A stretch of 38,618 bases of DNA from CAVPDE01 sp964580575 (GCA_964580575.1 CAZOLJ010000045.1:1-38618); one strand, 5' to 3'. Shown: positions 7,264-15,738, counted from the stretch's first letter. Numbers and translations: made by a program. The notes: generated from the letters alone by a model not told the origin.

Positions 7264-8559
7264 ATGAATGTCATTGTCATTGTGAACGACACCTTTCGCT
7301 GGGACCACCTCGGCTGCAACGGCAACGATTGGATTCAAACGCCCAATCTGGACAGGCTCGCAAAGGAAGGGGCTCTCTTTGACCAGTGTTACTCCGAAGG
7401 TCTTCCCACGGTTCCTGCCCGCACCACCTTCTTCACCGGCCGCTACACTTTTCCTTTCAGGGGATGGCAGCGTCTGGAGCCGACCGATGTGGTGTTGGCC
7501 GAGGTTCTCTGGAACAAGGCGGTTCACTCGGCTCTGATCACTGATGTCTATCACCTTCACAAGCCGACCATGGCCTTTGAGCGAGGCTTTGACTTCACCA
7601 AACACATCCGCGGGCACGAAGGAGATCCCTATGTGGTCGACGACTCGATCAAAGTCGATGTGGACCGGTACTACAAGGGCGACGGCAAAGACAAGTCCGT
7701 AAAGGCCCAGCTCACCCAGTACCTCAAGAACATCCATGACCGCAAGGGAGAGGAAGACACCTTTGTGGCGAGGGTTCTCATGGAAGGCGTCCGGTGGCTC
7801 GAAGAGCAAAAGAAAAAAGACAACCTCTTTCTTTGGCTGGACTGTTTTGATCCCCACGAACCCTGGGACCCCCCGGCTCCCTACAACCGGATGTACACGG
7901 ATCCGAACTACAAGGGGCAGGACATCATTCACCCCATCCCCGGCAAGGTGGAAGGGTACCTCACCCCGGAAGAGTTGAATCACGTCAAAAAGCTATATGC
8001 CGGCAAAGTGACGCTTTGCGATCACTGGATCGGTGTGTTCCTGGACCGGGTCAGGGCAATGGGGCTTTATGAGAATTCCCTGATTGTCTTCGTGACGGAT
8101 CACGGCGCACCCTTTGGGGAGCACGGATACATCAAGAAAGCCGAGCCCGGACTTTACCAGAACCTGGTCCACATCCCTCTGATCATCCGTCACCCTGAAG
8201 GCTTTGGCGCGGGAAAACGATTCAGCCCGCTGGTGGAAACAACAGAGATCTTTCCCACTATTCTGGATTTCATGAAGGTCCAGCAACCGCCGAAGATCCA
8301 TGGAACGAGCCTACTGCCTCTCATGGCAGGCAAGGTGTCGGCCATCCGCGAGTACGCCTACATGGGTCATTTCAAGCGGAACTGGGCGGTCACCGATGGG
8401 GGCTGGAAGTTCATCCTGAATTTCGACAAGGGAAAACCCAACGAGCTGTATGACCTGCAAGGCGATCCTGAGGAGAAAAACAATCTGCTGAACGAGGAAC
8501 GCCAGAGATCGGTTGAACTGGAGCTGGAACTGCGACGGTTTGTGGCCGGCTTGCGATAG
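7264..8559 (+). CDS. Sulfatase-fold (alkaline phosphatase superfamily) hydrolase with threonine at the catalytic position
   Basis: Protein of 431 residues with the sulfatase-family layout: the metal loop VNDTFRWDHLG (Asp9), TPNLDRLAKEG, the catalytic segment TVPART (Thr49, Pro51, Arg53) and the FVTDHGAPFGEHG metal loop near residue 277. Arylsulfatases need Cys or Ser at the first position of C/S-x-P-x-R to make formylglycine; here it is Thr49. Threonine is the nucleophile in relatives such as phosphoethanolamine transferases and LtaS, so a phosphodiesterase or transferase is more likely than a sulfatase. There is no signal peptide, which points to the cytoplasm. AAGGAG precedes the ATG. It is the last gene of the cassette and is followed by a terminator. 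Confidence 0.85.
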   Translation: MNVIVIVNDTFRWDHLGCNGNDWIQTPNLDRLAKEGALFDQCYSEGLPTVPARTTFFTGRYTFPFRGWQRLEPTDVVLAEVLWNKAVHSALITDVYHLHKPTMAFERGFDFTKHIRGHEGDPYVVDDSIKVDVDRYYKGDGKDKSVKAQLTQYLKNIHDRKGEEDTFVARVLMEGVRWLEEQKKKDNLFLWLDCFDPHEPWDPPAPYNRMYTDPNYKGQDIIHPIPGKVEGYLTPEELNHVKKLYAGKVTLCDHWIGVFLDRVRAMGLYENSLIVFVTDHGAPFGEHGYIKKAEPGLYQNLVHIPLIIRHPEGFGAGKRFSPLVETTEIFPTILDFMKVQQPPKIHGTSLLPLMAGKVSAIREYAYMGHFKRNWAVTDGGWKFILNFDKGKPNELYDLQGDPEEKNNLLNEERQRSVELELELRRFVAGLR

Positions 8560-8570
8560 GGTTTCACAAG

Positions 8571-8611
8571 GAAGGCCGACCCGCGGCTCGGTCCCGGCCG
8601 GCCTTCTCTTT
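8571..8611 (+). terminator. Rho-independent terminator of the glycosyltransferase cassette
   Basis: GAAGGCCG (8571-8578) pairs with CGGCCTTC (8599-8606), with further pairing possible inside, and is followed by a T-rich TCTCTTT. It begins 12 bases after the sulfatase-like gene stop. Its 3' flank is also where the minus-strand remnant gene ends. Confidence 0.7.
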
Positions 8612-9000
8612 CACCCCTTGTGCTTCATGGCTTTGGGATCTTTCACGGGAATTTCCATCAGGTCTTCTCCCCAGAAAACATTCCCTTTGAAAACCTCTCC
8701 CACCTCTCGAATGACCTTCTCCCTGATACCCGGAACGTCCATCTGCTCAGGGATGTGGGTGAGCACCAGATTTCGCACGCCCGCATCTCTCCCGGTCTGG
8801 GCCGCCTCCAGGCGCCCTGCCGCCCCCCGCGCCCACTCCGACCCCGGCTGGGTTCCTGAAAGCTGATGGCACATGTGCACAAGGACATCGCAGCCCTTGA
8901 CGAGCCGCACGAATTCCCCGCTCGGACCGGCGTCCCAAGCTTTGCCGGGGTCCATGGTTTTTGCGAAGAACAACGTCCCCTTCACACTCTCATTCTTAGT
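8611..9000 (-). pseudogene. Remnant of a metallo-beta-lactamase-fold hydrolase (C-terminal end only)
   Basis: The frame runs from a stop codon at 9001-9003 to the stop at 8611. It translates into the last third of an RNase-Z/arylsulfatase-like metallo-beta-lactamase: GEFVRLVKGCDVLVH, then VRNLVLTHIPEQ and the end GEDLMEIPV. The N-terminal half with the HxHxDH zinc motif is missing; the frame is cut within a few bases of the stop of the neighbouring tctC paralogue. The aspartate-rich SGDTG segment is also not intact. I read it as a decayed fragment left by a rearrangement at about 9000. A functional short protein is unlikely. Confidence 0.6.
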
Positions 9001-9004
9001 TTAA

Positions 9005-9967
9005 CTACTTCATCTCCTCAATCATCTTCCGATGAAAGTCACTTTGCTCTCGCATGCTTTTAAGAAGCACATCCCCTGAAATATAAACGGCCGGAACATT
9101 AAGTTTCTTTTCAAGGAAATCCACATACCGAGGATCTCTTGCCGCCTTGGCCACAGCCTCAGAAATTTTCTTTATGGCAGGATCGGGAATGCCCTTCGGT
9201 GTCGTTACCACTATGGAATCGTCACAGACCACGTCATATCGCAATTCCTTGAGAGTTGGAACATCCGGCGAGCCTAGGAGCCTTGCGGCGCCGTGCCCTG
9301 CCAGCACAATCATCTGACCAGCCTGTACGTGAACGTTGTGGATTCCGGCACTGTAGCCGAAATCGACGTGGTTCCCCAGAACAGCGGTCATCACCTCCGC
9401 TCCCCCCTTGGTGGGGATGGCGCGCCATTCAATCCCTTCCTTTTTTGCGATGTAGTTCAGGATGTTTTCACCGATCGGATGCATCGTCGCATAGGTCATC
9501 CCCGGATGCGTCTTGGCATAGGTCACCAGACCTTTGAAGTCTTTCCAGGGTTTGTCGGGACCTGAAACGTAGGCCCATTGGAACTGCGCGATAGCCGCTA
9601 TATAGGAGAAATCGTCCAGAGTGTAGTCCACTTTCTGTGCATGGGGATTGTACGTATACGGGACCCCTGCATTGACACCGATGGCGTATCCGTCCTGCTT
9701 CGCGTTCTTGAGTGCAGCAAGAGCCAGTGAGCTGGCCGCTCCCGGCTTGTTGACAATGACGACCGGTTTGCCCAGACTCTCTTCCATGATTTTGCCCAGA
9801 TTTCTCGCACTCGCATCCACCAGGCCGCCGGCCGCCGCACCCACAATGACCTGGATTTCCTTTGAGGGGAATTCGGACGCATACGCCCCCGTGGCTTGAC
9901 AACCGACAAGAGCTCCCACAATTGCTATAAGAACCAGTAGCGCCGAAAGGGATTGGTTTTTCATCAT
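9005..9967 (-). CDS. Orphan Bug/TctC-family substrate-binding protein
   Basis: Periplasmic binding protein of 320 residues, highly similar along its whole length to the tctC product at 1-908. Shared blocks include AAGGLVD, NKPGA, PGMTYATMHPI, IAKKEG, WRAIPTKGG, MTAVLGNHVDFGYS and PKGIP. ATG 9967 is followed directly by a second ATG; AGGAG stands five bases before the first. The signal sequence contains LVGC, a possible lipobox (Cys about residue 23), but an AYA cleavage site is also available. No TctA or TctB gene is adjacent, so it may share the TctAB pair at 965-2946. It lies 55 bases after the corrinoid protein gene, in the same orientation as the IclR operon. Confidence 0.9.
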   Translation of the reverse strand: MMKNQSLSALLVLIAIVGALVGCQATGAYASEFPSKEIQVIVGAAAGGLVDASARNLGKIMEESLGKPVVIVNKPGAASSLALAALKNAKQDGYAIGVNAGVPYTYNPHAQKVDYTLDDFSYIAAIAQFQWAYVSGPDKPWKDFKGLVTYAKTHPGMTYATMHPIGENILNYIAKKEGIEWRAIPTKGGAEVMTAVLGNHVDFGYSAGIHNVHVQAGQMIVLAGHGAARLLGSPDVPTLKELRYDVVCDDSIVVTTPKGIPDPAIKKISEAVAKAARDPRYVDFLEKKLNVPAVYISGDVLLKSMREQSDFHRKMIEEMK

Positions 9968-10022
9968 CTCATCTCCTCCCTCCTGAATAGAATCATCGCC
10001 TAAGAAGAGAAAACAAGTTCTC

Positions 10023-10646
10023 CTAAGCAGAAAACCCATTGGCGAGAGCCACCGCTGAGGGGGCGTTCGGGCCAAACCCGTCCGCCCCGATCTTGTCTGC
10101 AAAGCTCTGGGTCACCGGAGCCCCCCCGACCATGACTCTGACACCGGGGACTTCTTTCTTCAGGAGCACCACCGTCTCCTCCAGCGCGGGCAGGGTGGTG
10201 GTGAGCAGCGCAGACAGTCCCACGATCTTCGTGTTGTGCTCCCGCACGGCGTCCAGGAATTTCTGTTTCTCCACGTTGATTCCCAGGTCCACGACTTGGA
10301 ACCCGTTGCCTTCAAGCATCATGATGACCAAGTTCTTTCCGATGTCGTGCAGGTCGCCGAAGACCGTTCCAACGATGATTTTCCCTTTGGTCTTCACCCC
10401 ATCCTTGGCAATCAACGGCTTGAGCACTTCCAAGCCCTTTTGCATCACCTTCGCTGCGAATAACATCTCCGGGACAAAGATGCTCCCCTCGCTGAAACGG
10501 CGTCCGACTTCGCTCATTGCGGCTATCAGGCCTTCATTCAAGATCCTATCGACACCCGCACCCGCTTCGATCTCCGTCTGAACGATGCGGGCGATGTCCG
10601 CTATCTTATATTCAACAACTGCCTCAAAGACGTCTCCAATCGGCAT
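10023..10646 (-). CDS. Corrinoid (cobalamin-binding) protein of a methyltransferase system
   Basis: Methyl-carrier protein of 207 residues in the MtaC/MtbC/MttC and O-demethylase corrinoid-protein family. Residues 1-85 form the helical cap domain; the rest is the B12-binding Rossmann domain. The motif DLHDIGKN stands at 98-105, with His100 as the lower cobalt ligand, followed by VGLSALLTTTL and VMVGGAPVTQ. The start ATG is placed by AAGGAGG eight bases upstream, which overlaps the stop codon region of the preceding methyltransferase gene (14-base gap). It should receive a methyl group from a substrate methyltransferase, probably the neighbour, and pass it on to tetrahydrofolate through an enzyme not seen here. 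Confidence 0.93.
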   Translation of the reverse strand: MPIGDVFEAVVEYKIADIARIVQTEIEAGAGVDRILNEGLIAAMSEVGRRFSEGSIFVPEMLFAAKVMQKGLEVLKPLIAKDGVKTKGKIIVGTVFGDLHDIGKNLVIMMLEGNGFQVVDLGINVEKQKFLDAVREHNTKIVGLSALLTTTLPALEETVVLLKKEVPGVRVMVGGAPVTQSFADKIGADGFGPNAPSAVALANGFSA

Positions 10647-10660
10647 AACTTTTCCCCTCC

Positions 10661-11728
10661 TTACGTGATTTCATAAGCGTCCCGAAACTGCCTAATGGCT
10701 TCGAGCTTCTCTGCGATCCGTTTTGCTGCTTCCGGTGATTCAGCGAGGACTGAGGCCAGATGAATCGAGGGATAAACCCCCTTTTCCTTGATCAGGAAGT
10801 CCAGAGATTCCCTCAAGAAGGCCAAAATTCGATCAATCCCCCAGGTATCGAGGGTCTGCCCGGAGAGGGTCACCGGGAAGGGAAACCCCGGCAAAAGGTA
10901 TTCCATTGCCCTTGTGATTGTGGCCAGGGATTCATTAACCCCGAAAAATGCCCTGTACAAAAAAACCCCGCCTTCTTGGCTTTTCCGGTCGCCAGCCCTT
11001 CCCATAAAGGCTCCCATCACGTTAGGAACGCTGTCCGCACCCAGCCGTCTCTGAACCTCTCTGTCATAGGGAGCTATGAGCCTGTGATAGGATTCGGGAC
11101 CGATCATCTCCGGGGTGAGAAAAATCTCGTTCAGGATTGGATTTCTGACTCCTGTGGAGAGTACATTTTTCCCAAAGTATTCACTCAGATCAGTGCAGCG
11201 CTCTACGTATCTCTTAAACCACTCGGGCTCTGCAACCGTGTCCAGAAGGGTCGCTTCAATGCCGTGCAAGAAGCACGCGGTCGCGAATGGACCCAGGATG
11301 TGGCCTATGAGGTTATAGCGATCTCCTATGGCCTCCTGCACCTTACTCAACACGGCCAAGTAGTGTTTGAAATACCCCGACGGTTTTTGGGGCGCACGGA
11401 TGGCCTGGAGATCCGACTCCGTCCTCAGAGGTCCATCCACAAAGCCTGGAAAATGGTTCTCTACAAATTCCCATTTGACCCCCACTTCCGGCCCGCATCC
11501 ATATAAAATGTAGCCGGGTGCAACGACGGAGGAGTCCACCTCAAACTCCCTGACAAACTTGATGCTGCACTCCGTGCACCATTCCGCGTTGGTCAGATAG
11601 TCTTCAATGCTGATCCCATAGCGATGGCAAATGAATTCATTTGTGGGTCCTGTGCTGATGGGGATTTTGTCAGGTTTGATTCCTTTCTTGGAGGCCACAA
11701 CCCTCTCAACCGGTGGTAGTTGTTTCAT
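10661..11728 (-). CDS. Uroporphyrinogen-decarboxylase-family methyltransferase paired with a corrinoid protein
   Basis: Protein of 355 residues with the UROD/MtaA fold pattern (GHILGPFATACFLHG, PEMIGPESYHRLIAPYD, GVYPSIHLASVLAES). Members next to corrinoid proteins transfer methyl groups between substrate, corrinoid and acceptor. The His-x-Cys zinc motif of MtaA/MtbA is not seen: where HICG would be expected I read PNVMGAF, and no cysteine follows in the C-terminal half. A zinc-independent substrate methyltransferase or demethylase is therefore more likely than a coenzyme M methylase. I chose ATG 11728, which is preceded by GAGGGGGGAG; an ATG at 11755 is in frame. Heme synthesis is unlikely given the context. 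Confidence 0.8.
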   Translation of the reverse strand: MKQLPPVERVVASKKGIKPDKIPISTGPTNEFICHRYGISIEDYLTNAEWCTECSIKFVREFEVDSSVVAPGYILYGCGPEVGVKWEFVENHFPGFVDGPLRTESDLQAIRAPQKPSGYFKHYLAVLSKVQEAIGDRYNLIGHILGPFATACFLHGIEATLLDTVAEPEWFKRYVERCTDLSEYFGKNVLSTGVRNPILNEIFLTPEMIGPESYHRLIAPYDREVQRRLGADSVPNVMGAFMGRAGDRKSQEGGVFLYRAFFGVNESLATITRAMEYLLPGFPFPVTLSGQTLDTWGIDRILAFLRESLDFLIKEKGVYPSIHLASVLAESPEAAKRIAEKLEAIRQFRDAYEIT

Positions 11729-11812
11729 GCTCCCCCCTCTTTTCATAGCATCCAATGCCGATGTTCCTTGCTCAACTTAAGGTCATGGGTTTCTCGCTCG
11801 AAATCGACTTGC

Positions 11813-13687
11813 TCACCCCAAGAGCAACCTTGGCAGGAAAAGGGCTATCTCCGGGAAAAACGTCAGAAGAAGAATGCAGATCAGCATGCAGACGGTGAAA
11901 GGGACAATCCCCCGAAAAACGGTTTCCATAGGCACGCTTGTTACGCTGCTGACCGCAAACACGATGATGCCGATAGGCGGTGTGATCTGCCCCATTTCCA
12001 TGAGAATTACGGTTACCACTCCAAACCAGACCGGGTCAAAACCAAGCGCCAGGACTGTGGGCATGATCGCCGGGAGGGTGAGGAGAATGATGGCAATGAC
12101 ATTCATCACGCAACCCAGGAGAACATAGAGAACCAGTATGGCCGCATAGATGAAATAACGACTGAGCTGAATGCCTGTGACCAGTTCCGCCAGCAGAAAA
12201 GGGAGCCGAGTCGAAGCCAGAAAGGTCCCGAGGATTCCTACCCCAATAACTACAACCAGCAACTTGCACGATATGACAGCGGTCTCTTCGAGTGCTTTCA
12301 GCAGGACCTGTCTGTTCATACGTCTCCGGACAAGGGCGTACAAAAAGGCGCCGACTGCGCCGATAGCCCCTCCTTCCGTGGGGCTGAAGAGTCCTAAGAG
12401 CATCCCCCCGAGAATGAGCAGAAACAAGCCCATCATAGGGAGGATGCCTCTAACGGAGCGGATTTTGTCTCCAAAGGAGGTCGGTTCTCCTGCAGGAGCC
12501 ATGCCTGGACGGAGCTTCGCGACCACGTAGATGCAAAGGATAAAAAGCGCCGCCATCAGCACTCCGGGCAAGATCCCGGCGATAAAGAGCTTTCCAATCG
12601 ACTCTTCCGTTATGAGGGCATAAAAGATGAACCCGAGGCTGGGAGGGATGAGGATACCTAATGTGCCGCCCGCGGCTATGGCTCCCGTTGCAAGACTGAG
12701 ATCATAGCGTTTCTTCCGCATTTCGGGCAAAGCAATGGATCCCATCGTCACTGCTGTCGCCAAGCTGTCCCCGCAAACCGCGGCGAAGCCTGCGCATCCT
12801 GCCACAGAGGACATGGCCAATCCTCCGGGCAGGCGCCCGAACCACGTGTAGGCGCTGGCAAAGAGATCCTGGCTCAAGCCCGAATAGAGGGCTAGTTCCC
12901 CCATGAGAACAAATAGAGGCACCGCTGCCATGACAAACGAGGCGGTCTCCACATAAGGAGCCGATCCGAGCATGCGAAGAGGCCCTAAGGACTGACCCGT
13001 GAGAGCCCACATCCCGAGGAAGCCGGTGAGGGCCATGGCGAACCCGATGGGGACCTTGAGAAAGAGAATCACAAAGAGGAAAAGCATCCCCAGGATACCC
13101 AGGGTAAAGGGGCTGAAGTCCCATGGGAATCTGTGGAGAATCAGTGGGAAAAGAATGACCAACACTACAGCCAGGAAACACACGATCACCAGCGGTCCTC
13201 GCCTGTGACTCAGAAGCTCGCTGGTCGAATGACCGTAGTCTGCCATGAATACTAGGGTCACGAGTGCGCTTCCTATCGCAGCGATGGCAATGAAAATGGA
13301 CACCGGTATCCCCAGGGCAAAACTAACCTCATTTGTTTTGTTGATGGCATTCCCGGCCAGCTGCCAGGACATCAACCCCGAGAGGATCGCCAAGACCAGA
13401 TAGCCGAAATTGGATACAGCCACCTGTGCGACATTCGGCAGTCTCTTCGTGAGGATGTCGATATCGATATGTTCCTTCCTTGCCTGCAGATAAGGGATGG
13501 CGCAGAAGACGATGCAGACCATCAGGAATTCTTCGATTTCGATAATTCCCGGAATCGCCTTATCTGCCGCATAGCGCAGGACGACATCGAAAGAAATGGG
13601 AATGCACATCAACCCGACAAGAAAGGCACTTATCCTGAAAAGGAGTTTACTTATCGGTTTCAGAGCCTTTTCATTGATCGCATTCAT
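11813..13687 (-). CDS. dctM: TRAP transporter fused small and large membrane subunits (DctQM)
   Basis: Fusion protein of 624 residues. Residues 1-165 are a DctQ-type four-helix unit (VLRYAADKAIPGIIEIEEF is the usual DctQ signature). A linker helix near 170-190 leads into a DctM permease of about twelve segments with PIGFAMAL, VPLFVLMGELA, the GCAGFAAVCGDSLATAVTMG loop and GTLGILIPPS. This is the sodium-driven membrane part of a TRAP carboxylate importer, working with the binding protein encoded next upstream in the operon. GAGG five bases before the ATG marks the start. The gap from dctP is 85 bases. Confidence 0.95.
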   Translation of the reverse strand: MNAINEKALKPISKLLFRISAFLVGLMCIPISFDVVLRYAADKAIPGIIEIEEFLMVCIVFCAIPYLQARKEHIDIDILTKRLPNVAQVAVSNFGYLVLAILSGLMSWQLAGNAINKTNEVSFALGIPVSIFIAIAAIGSALVTLVFMADYGHSTSELLSHRRGPLVIVCFLAVVLVILFPLILHRFPWDFSPFTLGILGMLFLFVILFLKVPIGFAMALTGFLGMWALTGQSLGPLRMLGSAPYVETASFVMAAVPLFVLMGELALYSGLSQDLFASAYTWFGRLPGGLAMSSVAGCAGFAAVCGDSLATAVTMGSIALPEMRKKRYDLSLATGAIAAGGTLGILIPPSLGFIFYALITEESIGKLFIAGILPGVLMAALFILCIYVVAKLRPGMAPAGEPTSFGDKIRSVRGILPMMGLFLLILGGMLLGLFSPTEGGAIGAVGAFLYALVRRRMNRQVLLKALEETAVISCKLLVVVIGVGILGTFLASTRLPFLLAELVTGIQLSRYFIYAAILVLYVLLGCVMNVIAIILLTLPAIMPTVLALGFDPVWFGVVTVILMEMGQITPPIGIIVFAVSSVTSVPMETVFRGIVPFTVCMLICILLLTFFPEIALFLPRLLLG

Positions 13688-13772
13688 ATTTTCCTCAAGG
13701 TTCCCCTACCCTCCCCCTCATAACTCAGTTCACCGCAAGGGGCGCATAAGGCATTTTGGATAATGAGATTCT

Positions 13773-14804
13773 CTACTTGCCGCTCAACTCCTTAATCATC
13801 TGCTTACTGGTATCAAACATCTGCCGGGCATTCTTATATCCCTTGGTCTCCATTCTTTTGAACCAGTCTTCATAAAGGGGACGGACGGCGTTTACCCATC
13901 TCTCCTTTTCCTTTTCGGATAACACAAAGATATCTACCCCATCCTTTTTCAGTGCTTCGCCAGCTTCTCTGTCCCCCACATCAAGGGTCTTTCCGCACTC
14001 CTTTGCCATTTCACTCCCCGTTGTTTCTCCTATCAGCTTCTTGAGTTCAGAAGGGAGGCTCTCGAACTTCTTCTCGTTCATGACACTGTAGAAGGGAATC
14101 ACAAGAGCGTTGGCTTCAGTAATGAACTTTGTCGATTCAAAAAGCTTCAAACTCTTGTTTCCTGCATGGGACATGACAATGCCGTCTGCCATACCTCGTT
14201 GGAGGGCGAGGTATGCATCGATAGGTGAAATTTGAAGAGGATTGGCACCAAGTGCACGAATCGTTTCCATCATCGCCGGGGTGTACCCTATGATCTTCAT
14301 GCCCTTGAGGTCCTCCAGTGTCTTTACCGGCTTCTTCGTTGTGGCGATATGCGCCGTCGCACTCACCCAGAGCCAAAGAACCTTCGCCCCTTTGAACTCC
14401 TTTTGCCACTCGGGGTAATGTTCAAAGAGCTTCCAGGTCACAAGGCTGCCGATTTGGGCGCTCGGGAATATGAAAGGCAATTCGGTCAACTCGACCAAGG
14501 GGAACTTGCCGGGATTTCTTCCGGGCATGGAGGTGCCAATATCCACCAGCCCCGCCTCCGCTCCCTCAAAAGTCTCGTTCTCCTTCACGATCGCCCGCGG
14601 TGGAAAAAAATGCACTTTCAGCCGACCTTTGCTTTGCTCTTCCAGTCTCTTGAACCATGGTTCAAAGGCTCCCTTTACGACCTCATGGGCAGGAGGGTAA
14701 GTACTCTGGAATTTCAGTTCGATTTCCGCCCCATCGGCGGCCCCACTGAAAAGTCCGCACGCTGCAATGAGCACTGCCACAAAACCAACGATCATTTTTT
14801 TCAT
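13773..14804 (-). CDS. dctP: TRAP transporter periplasmic substrate-binding protein (DctP family)
   Basis: Solute-binding protein of 343 residues from the ATG at 14804. The N-terminal signal sequence is MKKMIVGFVAVLIAACG-type, with cleavage probably at ADGA-E; a lipobox-like IAAC is also present. DctP marks include LKFQSTYPPAHEV, the conserved W-rich K-VLWLWVSATAHIATT strand, LEDLKGMKIIGYTPAMMETIRALGANP and DGIVMSHAG. The Shine-Dalgarno GAGGAGGAG is made of the last codons of iclR, so the two genes are physically interlocked. It supplies ligand to the DctQM fusion. The ligand is unknown; organic acids are typical. Confidence 0.95.
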   Translation of the reverse strand: MKKMIVGFVAVLIAACGLFSGAADGAEIELKFQSTYPPAHEVVKGAFEPWFKRLEEQSKGRLKVHFFPPRAIVKENETFEGAEAGLVDIGTSMPGRNPGKFPLVELTELPFIFPSAQIGSLVTWKLFEHYPEWQKEFKGAKVLWLWVSATAHIATTKKPVKTLEDLKGMKIIGYTPAMMETIRALGANPLQISPIDAYLALQRGMADGIVMSHAGNKSLKLFESTKFITEANALVIPFYSVMNEKKFESLPSELKKLIGETTGSEMAKECGKTLDVGDREAGEALKKDGVDIFVLSEKEKERWVNAVRPLYEDWFKRMETKGYKNARQMFDTSKQMIKELSGK

Positions 14805-14806
14805 CT

Positions 14807-15673
14807 TCACTCCTCCTCGCTGTGGAATTGAAAACTCTTATGCCTTGACTGGCCCTGATCTAGCAGGACTCTACCAAGTGGTCGCCCGCGCGTCTTCACT
14901 GCTTCCATCGGGGAAGTTCCAGGAGTGTACCCCATAAGCCGCGAGACCTCTGCGGCAGTGTTCTGAAGGTTTCTCACAAGATGAGTGAGGTCCTTGGACA
15001 GAACACGCTCCGGACTGCCTACGAGACTGATCGCAGCAGCCACTCGCCCACCTCTTTGGAAAATCGGAACCGCGATGCTGGCGCGACCCTGAACAAGTCC
15101 CTGGTTGTTAACGGCATATCCCTTCCTCCGAGTTTCAGCCAATTCCTTCTCCAATTCATCCTTCCGTGTAATCGTGAATGGCGTGAACGCACTGAACTTG
15201 ATTCTCTTGAGGTATTTTTGGAGGTCATTGGGAGGGAGAAAGGCGAGCATGGCTCGGCCGTGGGACGTCGCATAGGCAGCCACTCTGGGACCTATTCGCC
15301 TTGCAAGGACGTCGACCTCCCGAGGAATAACATCAAGGGTTATAAGCGCCGCGTCCTCGTCCCAGATCGCAACGCGGCAAATCAATCCCGTTTTTTCCGC
15401 CAAGTCCTTTGCAGGGCCCTGCGCTTTCTGGTTAATCTCCAAGGTATCTTCAACGATAATCCCCAGATTTAAGAGCCTTTGCCCCAACGTATATCTTCGA
15501 GTTTCGCTGTCTTGAGAGAGGAAGCCCACCTCCAGTAAGGTCCGTACAAGACTGGATGCCGTGGTTTTCGGTAGGCCCATGAACCTGGCGATTTCGCTTA
15601 CTCCGAGCCACGGTCTTTCCAGAGAGAAGAGGGACAGTATGGCGCTGACTCTTTCTATAGACTGGATGGACAT
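14807..15673 (-). CDS. IclR-family transcriptional regulator, first gene of the TRAP/methyltransferase operon
   Basis: Regulator of 288 residues: a winged helix-turn-helix at 1-65 (VSAILSLFSLERPWLGVSEIARFMGLPKTTASSLVRTLLE) and an effector domain at about 80-250 (ATSHGRAMLAFLP, RRKGYAVNNQGLVQGRASIAVPIF). Family length is usually 240-270; the extra C-terminal tail here ends in Glu-Glu-Glu. The GAGGAGGAG coding that tail is the ribosome-binding site of dctP. AAGGAGG stands five bases before the ATG. Two palindromes and a promoter lie upstream, so autoregulation with the operon is likely. IclR proteins next to TRAP systems often sense the imported acid or an intermediate. Confidence 0.93.
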   Translation of the reverse strand: MSIQSIERVSAILSLFSLERPWLGVSEIARFMGLPKTTASSLVRTLLEVGFLSQDSETRRYTLGQRLLNLGIIVEDTLEINQKAQGPAKDLAEKTGLICRVAIWDEDAALITLDVIPREVDVLARRIGPRVAAYATSHGRAMLAFLPPNDLQKYLKRIKFSAFTPFTITRKDELEKELAETRRKGYAVNNQGLVQGRASIAVPIFQRGGRVAAAISLVGSPERVLSKDLTHLVRNLQNTAAEVSRLMGYTPGTSPMEAVKTRGRPLGRVLLDQGQSRHKSFQFHSEEE

Positions 15674-15738
15674 TGTTTCCTCCTTTCCACCGCTCTGTGG
15701 TCGGCAGCTTGGTTTGCCAAGCCAAGGAAACCTTTATA

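Noticed and set aside
6862..7983. Long minus-strand open frame of 373 codons opposite the sulfatase-like gene
   Set aside because: The plus strand has the sulfatase motifs and ribosome-binding sites; the minus frame has none.
10760..11506. Plus-strand open frame of 248 codons opposite the UROD-family gene
   Set aside because: Composition is typical of an antisense shadow and no start signal is present.
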